Below are positions 47,501 through 60,682 of a DNA stretch of 64,000 bases, one piece after another (position 1 is the stretch's first letter; the number at the start of each line of letters is the position of its first letter). Below the pieces are notes generated by a model. The model made no database searches. It saw only the letters and a list, made by a program, of their open reading frames with translations, and was not told the DNA's origin. The stretch covers positions 871,567 through 935,566 of the forward strand of contig QEOQ01000303.1 in NCBI GenBank assembly GCA_010279815.1, written 5' to 3'. Source of the DNA: Brachionus plicatilis. Taxonomy: Eukaryota; Rotifera; Eurotatoria; Ploima; Brachionidae. Made by a program: the position numbers and the translations under genes.

Positions 47501-50500
47501 TCGGCAAACACGGGATAATTGTCGTTCACATCGAGCACTTCTAAATTGAGAGTGGCTATGCCCGTTTGCGGCGGATAGCCCTCGTCTATCGCAAACACTC
47601 TCAGTATATACTTGTCTTTTAGCTCTCGGTCCAACGGTTCCAAATTGTACAAATTGCCATACTGGTCTATGCTGAACTGGTGGCTGCCGTCCGACTCTCG
47701 ATCAAGCGAGTAGCTAAATCGACGATTCATTTCGTTGGTGTCCAAATCACGAGCACTAAAGTTAGTGATTACGCTGAACGGCGCTATCGACTCGTACACG
47801 GGCACATTTTTGACCGGTTGAAAAAATTGCGGCGCCTCGTCATTCACGTCAGCTATGTTCACAAACACAGTCGTGTAATTTAAATGCACGCCATCGCTCA
47901 CACTCACATTTAGCTTGAACAATCGGTGGTAGTCGGGCGGATCAAAATTGACCGCTTTGGCCAATTTGACAAAGCCACTGTTGACCTCGCGTTCCGTGTC
48001 CACTTTAAAGTAGATTGGTTCGCGCACTCCATCCACACAATCGAGTTGATCGTTGCCCGTGTAAATCGAATTTCGCACCAAACACTCGGACCTGAGGCCG
48101 TAGCTGAGCTCGGCATTGACGCCAATGTCCTTGTCGCTGGCAGTCACAATAATGACACGCTCGCCAATGCCAAAGTCCTCGTCAATCGTCTCTGTGTACG
48201 TGTTGGACTGAAATTGAGGCGGCTGATCGTTCGCGTCGTCCACATAAATGGTCACTTGGCCGCATCCGCGCTTGCCACCGCCGTCCGTCGCACACACCTC
48301 AATCGTGTACTTGTCTATTTGCTCTCGGTCCAACTTGATATTCTGAAATATTTGACCGCTCGTCTCGTTGATGCTGAACACGTCCATGTTGCCGAACTTT
48401 TTATTCTCGGCTATTTGGTATCTGAGCACTGCGTTGTGGCCCATTGACGGGTCGTCATAGTCGTTGGCCGTCACGGTCATGATCAGAGTGGCCGGCGCCG
48501 AATTCTCCATTATGTGGCCCAAATAGGGCGGCCGATCGAACACGGGCGCATTGTCGTTTATGTCGGTGAGGCGCACATTGACCACGGCCGTGCTGTCCAT
48601 GCATCCTTTGAGGCCGCCTTCGTCCGACGCGATCACGTTAAACGACCACACAGGCCGACCGTTCGGATAGTCTCTGTCGAGCTTTTCGTCCAGTATGATT
48701 TCGCCGGTGTGCTCGTCGATTGAGAACGGACGAAAACTGGACGCGTTCTGCGTGTAATTATAGTTGATTTTGTACACAATGGTGTTTGGTCGTTTGGTGT
48801 CTCCGTCGGTCGCATTTATTTTTAGTATTACTCTCGGAAAGCTGAGGTCTTCTTCGATTAGTTCGATTTCGTATGGCGGCACCTGGGTAAACTGAGGCGG
48901 ATTGTCGTTTACGTCCAACAAGCTGATGGTGACCTTGCAGCTGGCGTTATGAATGCCGTCGCTAACAGTCAATGTCAAATAAAAATATTCGAACATTTCG
49001 TAGTCTAACTTTGCGTTGTTGGCCACGTAAATTTCGCCAATGGACTCGCGCACACCAAACACATTTTGGTCGTTGCCGTCCGCAATCAAGTATCTTAGCT
49101 GGGCGTTCTCGTCCAAATCGTTTGCTTGTATTGTGATAATGGGAGTGCCACGCTCGCTATTCTCGACCACACTGGCCTCGTACAACGAATAGTTGAAGTA
49201 TGGCGCGTTGTCATTGGTGTCGGCCACGTCAATTCTGACGTTGGCCGTGCGGCAATTTGGCGAGTTCATGTTGGGCCGGTCGGACATGGCCGAGTCGCAC
49301 GCGCTTATGTCTATAAAGTAGACTTTGGTTTGTTCGCGATCGAGAACCACTCGAGTGGTGATGTTGCCGGTGTACGGATCGATTTGAAATTTGCGGCTGG
49401 CGTCCGGCTCGTTGATCGAATAGACGACCAGGTTGTTGGGCGCACTGATGTCCTTGTCGACGGCCGTCACTTTGGTGACGTAGGTGTTGGGCGGCGAGTT
49501 CTCGCTAACATTGGCCAAGTAAGTGGGCGAAGTGAACAGCGGCATGTTGTCGTTTGAGTCGAGTATTTCGACGCGGACCAGACCCGTTATTTCCATGGGC
49601 TGGGCGGCCGCGTTCTGCACGCGCACATGAAGTTCGTAGAAATTTTGAGTTTCGGCGTCGAGCGGCTGATAGACAATTATTTTGCCGCGGTATCGATTGG
49701 TGCCCGGTATTTTGTCTTGTTGAATGATAAACGACTCGGGCTGAGGCCGCGGCGAAAAGTCAAATATGAGCTTTGAATTTGGCGCATAGTTGGACTCGGC
49801 GTCAAGAGTTTCGACCACTTGATTCAACGAAATGGCCTCGGGTATGCGTACCACCCGCTCGAACCGTTTTTCGGTCTCGGCCAGCCATTTTGGCGGCTCG
49901 TTGTCCCGGTCCGCAAACGACAAGCTCACGACCACCGACGAGCTGAGCGCCGGCTCGCCCTGGTCCTGCGCAACCAGTGTGAACACTATGGGCTGTGGTA
50001 CGCTTGGCGAGAGCGCTTTTCTCAACGAAATCATACCGGTCGACTCGTCGACGCCAAAGTGGTCGGCGTAGCGAGCGGTCTGGGCGCTTCCCGTCTCAAT
50101 TCGATACTTTATCTCGGCGTTTTTGCCCGAGTCCGCGTCGCTCGCAATCAACCGGTGTATGTTGTGGCCCGGCTGCGCGTTATACTTAATCGACAATTTG
50201 TACTCGGTCTCGTAGAAAAAGGGCGCATGGTCGTTAATGTCGAGTATTTTTATTCGAAAGGAACAAGCGTCCGAGAGCGGATGCGGCTTGCCTTTGTCCT
50301 TGGCCTTGACCGTAATGCTGTACTCGTTGTATTTGTTGTTGGACTCGCGGTCGAACACAACGTTGGTGGTGATCAGGCCAGTGGCGGCGTCAATGCGAAA
50401 CGGCTGATTGCGTTCGTTGTGAGTCGACAATATTTCGTATTCGACTTGGCCATTTTCGCCTTTGTCCGCGTCAATCGCCTCCACTTGAATTACTTTGGTG

Positions 50501-53052
50501 CCCACGGCCATTTCTTCTTGCACCTGGGCCAACCGTGAATAGTTGTCGCATTCGTAAAATTTTGGCGCATGGTCGTTTATGTCGCGTATCTTAATGACCA
50601 AGGTGGCTTCTTCGCGATTTGTTTTCACCTTGCAGTTTGAGTCGACGGTGCGATGCGACGATAGACAACAACACGAGCCGTCGTCCTCGGCGTACACAGT
50701 CAAATTGTAGTAGTCTTCTTTGGGGTCGATTTGACGATCGACTTTTACTTTGACGATGCCCGACTCGCGGTTTATTTCGAACGGTGCCGACTGGTCCTTG
50801 AGCGAAAAAAATATGCGATCGCCGTCGCCATCGCTCGCCTGCACTGTGGTCACGTAGGCGCCCGGCGGCACATTTTCGTCCAGCGTGGCCAATATGACTT
50901 TTTGGTCGAACTTGGGCTTTTCGTCGTTAACGTTGCTCACGGGCACAGACACTTTGGCCGAGGCGCACAAGCGCGGCTCGCCTCGGTCGCACGCCACCAC
51001 ATCAAATCTGTACATGTGCTGTGGTATTTCGAAGTCGAGGGTGCCAGCGTTGTAAATACGCGCCCGTTTGCTCTGTGCGCTCGAGTACGGTCGAATGTAA
51101 AAGTTGGCATCGGACACTTGCCACTCGATTTCACCGTTCGCTCCGCTGTCTCTGTCCTGCACTTCCACCTGAATGATGAACGTGTCGGCCTCGATGTCCT
51201 CGGCCACTGGCTTGGTGCGCACGTACTCGGACAGAGTGAACTGGGGCGAATTGTCGTTGTGGTCTTCGATGTAGACGGTGAGACGGGCCGATGACGACAG
51301 CAGCCAGCCCGATTGTTCGGTGACGCGCACCACCAGGTTAAACTCTCGTTTGTCTGTTTCGTAGTCGACTTTGCGCGCCAAAATCACGGTGCCGTTCTCC
51401 GAATAGATGCTGAACTCGGCCGACTGGCCGTGTCGTGTCTCCAACGAGTAGCGCAAATGTTTTTTGTTAAGCGCGTCGGGATTAAACGATTTGGCGCGCA
51501 TCTCCACTACACTGTGACCGATCGGCGCACTCTCGCTTATGTTCACCTTGTACTCGCTTTGATAAAATTGGGGCGCTTTTTTTCCCACACTTATTGTCAA
51601 CTCGGCGAATATCTCCTGCGATTTGTTCTTGAGTGTATCGATGTGAACATGGCTAAATGGCGACGCCGAGTGCAACACATTGGCCGCTTTGGCGTCATGC
51701 GCAGACACCAATATTTTGTACGTGTCAAATTGAAACGGCGGTCCGGCCACTGTGTAAATTTTTCCCTCTTTCATTGTGAGACGTGTGGTATTGGGCGACT
51801 TGGAGTGCAGAGTGTAGACTATGTGCGATTGTGTGTCCGGGTCCTCGGCCACAAACTCAAAGACCAATTGGCCTGGTCGCGGATCCCGTTCCACCACCGC
51901 CGTGTACGGCACTGGCTCGTCCATTTTCCACACCGGCGGCTCATCATTCACATCGATCACTTTGATATTTATGGGCTTTATGTCCTTGACCACTCGTTTG
52001 TCGATTTTGCGCGTGAACACTATCTGAAATGTGTGCATTGGGCCGCCCAGTTCGTAGTCAAAGGGCCGGGTAATGTTCAGAATGGGATTGTCGGGTGCAA
52101 TCAGCTGAATGCGTTCTTTGACGTAGTCGCTGGCGTTTATTTGGTAGTCCATCCATACAAAGTCGTAAATTTTTAGTTTTGTCTGCAGACCGACCGTTTC
52201 TTCGGTAATGGCCAGCTGAGCCGTCTTGAGCATGTTAAAGTTAGAGCTTGGCATTGAGCTCAGATGGGCCGCGCTTTGCATGTACATCAACGGATTCGAG
52301 TATCTCTTTTGGCGTTTTTCTTCCAAATTAAAGACCAAATGGTCCAAGTGACTGTTCGGCCTGAACACTCTGACCACCAAGTACAAACGAGTCTTGGACT
52401 GTTCGACTAGTAGGATCACGTCGTTGTAGACTAGGTCCGATCGGCTGAATTGTTCTACTTGGAGCACTAGAACGTGTTCGCTTATGGACATGTTTACTGA
52501 GCTCAGCTCTTTGTTGTTTATGTCGCATTTGAGACAAACGACTGAATAGGGGTTAGAGTCTGGCCGGGTCAATAGTTTGTCCATTTCAATGTGAGTTAGT
52601 GTGCTGTGGGTTTGTGTGAACAAAAATGACTGTGCTCGGTTGAGATTGACCAGCGCTGTTAGATCGTCAATAAAAGACTCGATGTTCGGTTGGTAGAAAT
52701 CAATGATCAAATCACATGTCAAATTCAAATCGAACACAAATGTTGCATCGATCAATTGATCAATTATTTGGCTTTTTTTCACCAAAAATTCCACTCTGTT
52801 CTCGCTATTGAGCTGAAATTCGAACAAAGACTCGTCGTACAATTCGCTTGATACATTTTTCAAGTGGAGTGTGTAAATGGCTTTTATGCGCTTGGTAAAC
52901 GATTGACAAATGGTAGATGCTGCATTCAGCTCTATCTCAATCGGATGCTCGTTTAAATCATCTACGCTTAGACGTTTGTATGTGAAGCATTCGTCCGCGA
53001 CAACAAAATACACAATTGACAATGCTAGAAAAATTATACGAGTAGACATCAT
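41575..53052 (-). CDS. CadN: Type III classical cadherin (N-cadherin of invertebrates)
   Basis: Three exons: 44133-53052 (8,920 bp), 43935-44074 and 41575-42102, joined in frame to 3,195 aa. A signal peptide (TRIIFLALSIVYFVVA) starts the protein. About 15 cadherin repeats follow, marked by linkers such as VIDVNDEPP, IRDINDHAP, LLDVNDNPP and VLDVNDNYP. Then come an EGF module (about 2270-2315), laminin G (2320-2540), EGF (2556-2597), laminin G (2600-2800) and further Cys-rich EGF-like segments. The membrane helix (about 2957-2982) spans the first exon junction. The tail has the p120-type juxtamembrane stretch (EEGCPDVDQSSYDISRLAKP) and the beta-catenin-binding motifs PPYDSLQEYAYEGEGS and NWGPKFSKISTIYG. 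It mediates calcium-dependent adhesion linked to actin through catenins. The first exon is GC-rich and the last is AT-rich. Both MITEs listed separately lie in the 1.8-kb second intron. Confidence 0.96.
42781..43242. mobile_element. hAT-type MITE with 8-bp target-site duplication
   Basis: The ends are TAGTGTTG and CAACACTA. They are flanked by identical 8-bp copies of ATAAAAAT (42773-42780 and 43243-43250), the duplication length made by hAT transposases. Subterminal inverted repeats of the GGCCCGTTTAGTAACCGTCC type lie at about 42841-42865 and, inverted, 43128-43150. It is 462 bp, non-coding and inserted in cadherin intron 2. A truncated relative is at 2224. Confidence 0.8.
43295..43669. mobile_element. 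Foldback MITE (second copy)
   Basis: It shares with 4551-4913 the arm sequences ATCAATTTTTGATGCTCAAA, TTATTTCTTAATA and TGCAGAGATA, and inverted GAGCATCAAAAATTGATCAT at the right end. The centre holds TGCACACCATCGAAATGATG, close to the inverted centre of the first copy. It is non-coding, in cadherin intron 2, about 50 bp from the hAT-type element. Confidence 0.65.
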
Positions 53053-53656
53053 TTTCTAATCTAGTTCATAAATCTCATTCTAATCTAAGAAAAAATAAGA
53101 AAAAAATTAATTTTTTTTATTTCAAATGATTAATCAAATGTGGCCCGTAATTAATTGATCGTATCGTTTTAACTGGCATCGGATCTTTGCTTCAAAGCTA
53201 AGTCAGCAGGAAGCCATTAGAAAAATTCTCAAGTGTTCATTATTAATAAGTATTATTAATAGCTTAGTAAAAGTAAGGTATGTTGGGACAGGACTGAGTC
53301 ATTATATTCCATTTGTTGTAAGACTGGTGAAGGAATACAAAGAAGGTTTCGAATCAAGATATATTGAATACCCAACTCCATTGTGTATTTGCTACCTTAC
53401 TATTTCTTCTTTTTTTTCCTGAAACTTGAACTATTTAAACATATGCCACATGTAACAATCTATTCCAATTTATGTCTTTTCAACTTTCATTTTTTTAGCT
53501 TATTTACTTTATTTTGATTCTTTTTTTTATCTCATTTTATTAACTTTAATTTTATTTTTATTTTATCTTATTTTTATTTTTTTTTATTTTTTTTTTTTAA
53601 ACTTATTCTGAAGGAGTTTTAGCTCGGTACATAAAACAAATAAATAAAAAAATAAA
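53053..53656. mobile_element. Retroelement remnants upstream of the cadherin
   Basis: At 53284-53385 (+) an open stretch reads GLSHYIPFVVRLVKEYKEGF, then ESRYIEYPTP, closely related to 4160-4240. At 53590-53640 (-) lies a second copy of the element end MYRAKTPSE, stop and A-rich tail seen at 3200-3260. The rest is A/T-rich sequence. Confidence 0.4.
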
Positions 53657-54371
53657 AGAATCCGCTAATTCATTACGTCCACTCTATTTTCGACCTCAAA
53701 TTGGAATTCTATGTACCTGAATACCCCCCAAAACCGTATTTAATAAATTAATAAATTTAATAAGGTTCTTTAATGAAAACTTATTTTAGTGAAAGGTAAA
53801 ATGAAATATATCAAGAACTTTTAAAAATTTATAACTCTAAGCCAAATTAATAAAATTTTTTTGAAAATTAAAAATTTTGTTTAATATTTTTCTAAATTTA
53901 AATGTAAAATACTATTTTAGCAAAATATAGGTGAATTTTTGGATTAAAAATTCGAAAAACAAAAAAAAAGAGAAAAAAAAATACTCCCAATGTTTTTTAC
54001 ATAATTTTGTCTAGTTTCAGAATCTGAAATAAAAAAAAATGGGGTAAATGGTGTTTTGGAAGACGTATATTTTAAAAAATTACACTTTTTTGATGTTTTT
54101 TCTTGTAGTGAAAGATGAACGAAGCCAAATTTATTTTAACTCAACACACTGTTTTGTAGATTATCTTCTCCGCTTTCACAATATATGTAAATTTTATATG
54201 ATACATTTATTTTTGCCTCAGTTATTTCCTTCAGAGTACAAGCACCATACACTCAAATGTAAAGACTTGGAGAGGTAGTGGTCAATTTTTTTTTAAATAC
54301 TATTATTGGAGTTTCCAGGTACGTGGAATTCGAATTTGAGGCCGAAAATCGTTTTGAATTAGCGGAATCTT
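53657..54371. mobile_element. 0.7-kb element with ~60-bp terminal inverted repeats
   Basis: The left end AATCCGCTAATTCATTACG, CGACCTCAAATTGGAATTC and TATGTACCTG is repeated inverted at 54312-54371 (CAGGTACGTGGAATTCGAAT, TTGAGGCCGAAAATCG, GAATTAGCGGAATCTT). The interior is A/T-rich; a 76-codon frame at 54048-54278 has no recognisable motif. The length and structure suggest a non-autonomous DNA transposon. Confidence 0.55.
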
Positions 54372-56047
54372 ATTTTTTTAACAGAATTTAATATTTTTTT
54401 TGCTCAATTATTTTTTCTAAGCTCTTAATTAACAATTTATTTGAAACTAAGTTAAGAGAACCCTTAGCAAAGATAATATAAATAATTTGAGTATTTACTT
54501 AATTATTTGACATGCTCACTCCCGATTTATCAAAAAAAAAAACATACCTTTTTCACTTCGAAGATAAGGTCTGAATAAAAACGAAAAAAAAACAAGATCA
54601 AAAAATAAATTGACCTCAATTACTTTTGATTGTATTAGGTATCAAGATGCCCAATTTGAAAAAGAAAAAAAGACTTAATAATTTAAAAATGAACAATGAC
54701 AAAAGATTTGTTTGGCCAGTCGACTACATTTTGTTTGCCAACAAAATTGTGGAGAAGCAAAAGGCTCTTGAGTAGATTCAATTAATAATTTCTGAAGATT
54801 GTTTTGTAAATATGCAATATGCTCATGATTTTGAGAAACTTTTTTAATCAATGAATTAATCAATGGCAACTGTTTTTATTTTCTAAAAAAAATTAAGTCA
54901 TTTTTTGCTCAATTAAAAAAAAGCTTTCGACAACTAGACAAGTTAATAAAACATAAGCAATTATTTTGTATTTTAGCCAAAAACTTTGAATCAAGATTGA
55001 AAAAAAATTTGAAAGATTAATAGTCCATTCTTTTATGAATTAGAATAATACTTCTAAATCTTCTTTTAATTTTGTTGATTTACAAACGAGCATCGTTTAA
55101 ATGAAAATTTTGAGAAAATAATATTTGAGCTTGGCAAAACAGTTTTTAGTATAAAAAAGAGGATTTTTTAATTAAATGGTATTTATTTTTATTTTTTCTA
55201 ATCAGTTACTTTTGGGCTATCATTAATGATCAACCGACTTACAAATAGTTCATTGCTCCAAAAATTGAACTTACAAAATTAAATATCAATTTCTCTATAA
55301 ACTTAAAAAAATTTAAACAAATTTTTTTTCTAATTCAAAAATATTGTTTATAGCCTCCACTTTAACAGATATCGAGTATTTTTTTAGGCAAGTCTCTAAA
55401 GGTTTTCTAAAAACGAATGCGTTGATTTCTAATTACGAAATCGAAAAAAATCTAAAAACAATTTTCTAGTAGCTAATTTAATTTTTGATAAAATCAATAT
55501 TTATTCAAAAGTTTTTTAAGAGTTCCTATTCTATTTTAAAATTAATTAGAAAATAATCAAATAAAAAAAAATTCATTTTGAAAAATTATTCAGTTCAACA
55601 AAAAAATTCTCACAATCATCAAAATACAAATCGAAAATTTTCACAGACATAATTTCCCCCCTACTATAAAAAGTCGTTAACAAAAAAACTGAAACTCGAA
55701 CAAAATACTTCTTTCTAGCTTTGCAATTGAAAAGTTGTCGCCAAATGAAAAAAATATGAAACAAGCAACATAAACTTCTAGTCGTCTGAAAACACGTAAT
55801 AATATTCGAAAGTTTTAGACGGACCGGTTGAAAGTGAGCTACTTCCGTTCAGTCATATTTGCTTTTTTTTTAAATAAAATAAGGCAACTTGAAGTTCATA
55901 ATCATAATCAAATGATCAAAATTTAATTGATATATATATTAAATTATTTAATAAATTTAAATTTTTTACTCAAAGTCTTCAATGTAACTTAACTTAAATT
56001 ATATTTTATTTTTTTATTTTTTTTTATTTTTTTTATTCAATTTTAAA

Positions 56048-56195
56048 TTGCCTATGAGGCTGAAATTAATAATAATAATAATAATTAATAACAAAATATT
56101 CCTAACAGGCTGGCTGAAAAGAAGGCACTACGCCGTTCGGAGCTGCCAAGAGGAACTATTCCCTCTAAATTATATATTAAATAAAAAAATAAATA
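56048..56195 (+). mobile_element. Two adjoining retroelement 3' ends
   Basis: TTGCCTATGAGGCTGAAATT is followed by (AAT)n at 56068-56090, a typical LINE end with simple tail. Immediately after, GGCTGAAAAGAAGGCACTA … and an AATAAA-rich tail (56115-56195) match the element end at 2554-2635. Confidence 0.45.
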
Positions 56196-57229
56196 AAAAT
56201 TTAATTGATTCAAATCGTAATAAAAACGATTAAATTAGATTTTTTTAATTTTTTTTTAAAATTAAACATAAGATGTTTATTATTTTAATTTAAAAAAAAA
56301 AAATTGTTTTTTTCCTAATTGACCTTTAATTGATTCATCTAAAATCTTTATTTGAAAACTTTAAAGACAAATTCAAAATCGACATTAAGGTATCCAATTT
56401 ATGACTTTAAATGATATTTTTATATTAATTAAAATATATTACGACGAAACAAAGTTAAATTTTGTATTGCAAAATTTCATAATATTGATTAAGAATTTTA
56501 TTTACTTCAGATAAAAATTCTTATAATTTTCTATCTAATTAAACAAATGAACAAATAATGTTTTATAAAGTATAGTCATTTATTATTAAAAAATTGATAA
56601 AAAATACCTTTTTATTTGAATCAAAAACTACAAATTTTGATTTGAAATTTACATTTGATCATGAACTTCAATTTGCCCTAAAATAAAGACTGATCGAAAT
56701 AGGAGGTTATGCTCCTGTCAGAACAAAACTAAGTATTTTAAAATGGTCCAAAAAGGACTAAAAAAAGCTTCGTCTGGCAACTATCTATCAAGAGTAAAAA
56801 TTACGCAAAGCAGTAAAAAATTGATTTAAATAACAAGTCGTTGAGCGACTCTAAACTTTGCTTGCTTAGGCCAACGCATCTACGAAACATTTTGAAAAGG
56901 AATGGCTTAAGATAATTAACACTTATGGTTTAAACATAAAAAAAAGTCTATAGTTTATTGATTGACCAGTACAATGAACATAAAATAGGCAACAAATATA
57001 AACACACGATAGATTGTAGTTCCGCGATTATAATTATTTATGAATAATAATCGTATATAGCTCTTGTTGATATCGAGTAGAAGAAGAAGAAGATGAAGAA
57101 AAAAAAACAAAGTTAAAACTACAAAACGAGAGTTGATAGTCAAAATCGAAACGATGAGAGCGAATTCGTAGAAAAAAATCGATAACCCCCTTGCTAGTAT
57201 GCTTCGATTTATGCTAATAATTTTGTAGG

Positions 57230-58130
57230 GCCTAGTTTATAAATTATTGATTTTGAACTCAATAATATATGTTAATGATATGTCCGGGTCCTGAATGGTC
57301 AGACGATCGTTAGACCGAAACTAACGGTTACTCATAATTCGCTGAGTACACAAACCAAACAGCTCTAATTACAAACAGAGCAGCAGATTGTGTTTGCTTC
57401 CGCAATTGTGTTTATCTCTGGCTCAAATCAATACGCACTTGTCTGAAGATAAAATCTGCATCCAAATCAGGACAACAAAAAATTACGTTCAGATTTCAAG
57501 AGCTTGACTAATTGGTTTTAAAACCGAAGGGAATAGTCGTCATATTTAATTGCAGTTCTAAAAACAAAGCCCAAACAATTAAGCACATGTCTCATTTGGT
57601 CAATGGACGATTTTAATTACACTTTTTCTTTTTGTTGTTTTGTTTTAACTAACTCTGTCCTAAAATGATCTCTTTCTCATTTCTCAATGAATTCATTGTG
57701 AATCATGCAATTGTTGAAAAAAAAATTTTCTTTTGCCTTGAATAAATATTTGATTAATCAATTTTTTTTTGGCAGCTAAAAAAAATAATAAAAAATACGT
57801 TTGAAACTTGTATGATTGAATATTTAATATGATTCACACAGTTGCTGCTGGCCGACCAAAAAACACAGCCATCTTAAAAACGATCGCTTTATTGATTTCT
57901 AAGGATTTGGTTGATTTTTGTTGATTTAAAATTTGGTTTGAGGTTTGTGCCGAATACTTAGAATGTGGCCGACTGATTAGCCCTCAAGGCTAGTTATCAA
58001 TTTGGCTACAAATTTAAGTGTACGCAAATGAAACCTTCTGTGAGTGATTAATGGCGCTTTAATGCGCAGCAAAAAGCCATTAATGGTTCAATGATAGAAC
58101 CAAACTCATCTAAAATCTTAATGGTATTTG
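57230..58130. promoter_or_regulatory. Complex non-coding stretch, possible regulatory region
   Basis: Base composition is more balanced than in the flanking poly-A/T DNA, and there is no long frame on either strand. It contains many non-repetitive segments (for example GGTCAGACGATCGTTAGACC) and a hairpin with arms TTAATGGC / GCCATTAA at 58048-58083. It lies 4-5 kb upstream of the cadherin start and could be an enhancer, a 5'-UTR exon or an ncRNA. This is inference from composition only. Confidence 0.2.
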
Positions 58131-60682
58131 AACATGTAAGAAAATATTAAAATTTATATTAAATGGACTAAATCAAAATGGATAAACAGCTCCAGGCTCT
58201 CGTATTTTTTTTATTAACTTTCAATTTCAATTAAGCTTAAAGGAAAAAATATTTCTACTAAAATCGATCGGATTTGGTTAAAACTTGACCAAACCTTTCG
58301 TGACATGATACGATCTTTCAAATTTAATTAAGTTAGCTCAGGGTTAAATTCTAATTTGACAGCTTATTCAAAAATTACATGCTACGCTCAAATAAAGATG
58401 TTATTTAATTTTATTTGTACAAATTAAATTTGAATTGACACAATTTAAAATGTTGATTATAAAAAATAAAAAACAACTTTTATTCATGAAGAAACATTTT
58501 AAAATAAAATAACCCAAATATAGAGAAATGCACGTCCGAAATTTAGAGTATAAGTACAAACCAGATGTCTAAAGTAGCGCCATTCAACGGGCTAAACCAA
58601 CTGAAGCTTAAACAACAACAACAAAAAAAAAACAATAAAAGAAGACTGATAAAAATCGAATAAAATTTTATTTGTGTGTTTATAAGACTTCCTATTGTAA
58701 AATGGAATTTTTTTTTATTAGAAAAAAAAAATGCTTTATGAGACTAGCTGAGATAAAAATCGTCCAAGCCAAAAGACCTAAGGGGCGAACAAAATAAGAT
58801 AACCTAATTAGATTTCATATATGATGCAATAAACACTATAATAAAAATTAACTTTTATTTAGGAGATTCTAGATAATATCAAAATTTCGGCGACTAGAGC
58901 TAAGCTCGGCTTAAAAGTTGAACTATTTTTACTCCATAGGAAAATAAAATTTTTGAGTTGTATTTGATATAGATAAGATAAAAGAAACTTGATATGTTTG
59001 AATTTATTGATATGCTGATCAATTTGAGAATAAAGTTGGCAAATAAATATAGTTGATTTATAGGCTATAAATTAATAATACTCTACATAAAGACTTGAAA
59101 CTCAAATCTTGTTTAGTTTGGACTGAGAGGCTCATATTGGTTTAATAGAAAATGAAATTCAATATAATTATGGTCGACTTATGAACAATAGAAATGTGAC
59201 TTTATTTATTTGTTCGTAAAATTAAATGTATGACCTTAAGAGTTTAAAATTCCGTAAATCAAAATTTCAATTAAATTAATCTTAAAAAAATATTTTTAAT
59301 CTTTTGAACAAAAAAATTTTATCTGGAATATTTTTCTAAAAAAACTAATCTACTCAAAGTTGAATCAATCAATATTTTCTATGGCAAAAAGACACAACTT
59401 GAAAATAAAATTGCATTAATCTCAGTATTTTTGTGTTAATAAAAATTGAATTAATCTAACTTAAAAAAAAAAATCATGATTTAGTTCATATTTTAGCAAA
59501 GCTCAAAGCCAATAGAATAAATTAATTTAAAGGCAAAATTTTAATAGACATTGATATTTATGTTTGTAATTTAAATAAAAAAGTCTATAAAAGATAGGAT
59601 ATCGGAATAATTAAAGGTATAGATCTTGACCCGAGAGAATTTTTTTCAACACAAATAAAGACCCCATTTACAACAAGACTCTTATGTACTTATTTTAATA
59701 CTTAAAAAATGTTTTCTCAAATAAGAACACTTATTCTATATCGATAAAAGTGATCATATAGACTAATTATAAACTATTCCTTTTTTGCTCTATTTCTTGT
59801 TTGAGTTAATCTCAATCAGAATTTATTAATCCAAAATTAATCTAAAATTTTGGTTATTTTTTTAATTTGGCACTTAGGTGTCCAGACTTAAAATAAATTT
59901 TTTGTTACTGCTTATTAGCATTTATTTAAAAATTTAAATATTAAATAAAATGTGATTTTATTCGTGATCAAATCAAAAATATCCATTATAAATAAATTGC
60001 AGCACTAGACAACGATGATCAAAAAAAATTTTCCCAAATTTCAGAAAAAATTAAAATTTAAAGATCTTTACACAAATTTGGTGCATAAAATCCTACTCCT
60101 CTAACTACTGAATATATCATTTTATTTATTCTATATATTAAAGCATTTATATTTTTCATTGTATTGAAGGAGAGACCTAAGTGTGACATATTAAATTGTC
60201 ATCAAAAAATATAATCTTAATCCAAAAAAATTGTCATTTTTTTTTCAATCAGAATAATTTTTTCGATTCATTGGAAAACTTGCCAAGAAAATTATTTTTA
60301 TGCTAAACTAATTATTAAATTTATTAGATTTTCAAGAATTTGTTCCGGACAAAATTTTTCGTTCGAGAATACAATCAATTTTTTTATTTCCTCTTTTAGG
60401 TCTAGATTCTAGTGTTTTTTTTTCAAGTCAATATTTGGACAAATAAATTAGAGATATATTTTAAATTTTATTATTTTGATTTTGAACAACAAAAAAAAAA
60501 CAAATTTTTAAATTTTAATTAATAAAATACATTTAATTGAAATTAACAATTTTAAGCGCTTTGTTATTCGACCCTGTTTTTGAGATATTGAAGTCTCATT
60601 TTCCAATAATGGGCTTAAAGAATATAATGTGATTACATAAAATGAGACAAATAAACAATAATGGTTGTTTAAATAAATTGTT

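Larger units (their letters stand above)
54372..60682. other. Intergenic, AT-rich, with retroelement ends and a more complex stretch
   Basis: No gene is supported in these 6.3 kb. Features inside are retroelement 3' ends at 56048-56195, a short match to a foldback-MITE end at 56655-56690 (GATCATGAACTTCAATTTGCC), a (GAA)n run at about 57078-57105, and a more complex stretch at 57230-58130 described separately. Confidence 0.45.

Noticed and set aside
44209..52176. Long plus-strand open frames (up to 311 codons) opposite the cadherin exon
   Set aside because: They are shadows of the GC-rich minus-strand coding sequence; they show no domains, while the minus strand reads as one continuous cadherin.
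54048..54278. 76-codon frame inside the inverted-repeat element
   Set aside because: A/T-run composition with Phe/Leu/Lys bias and no motif; not distinguishable from chance.
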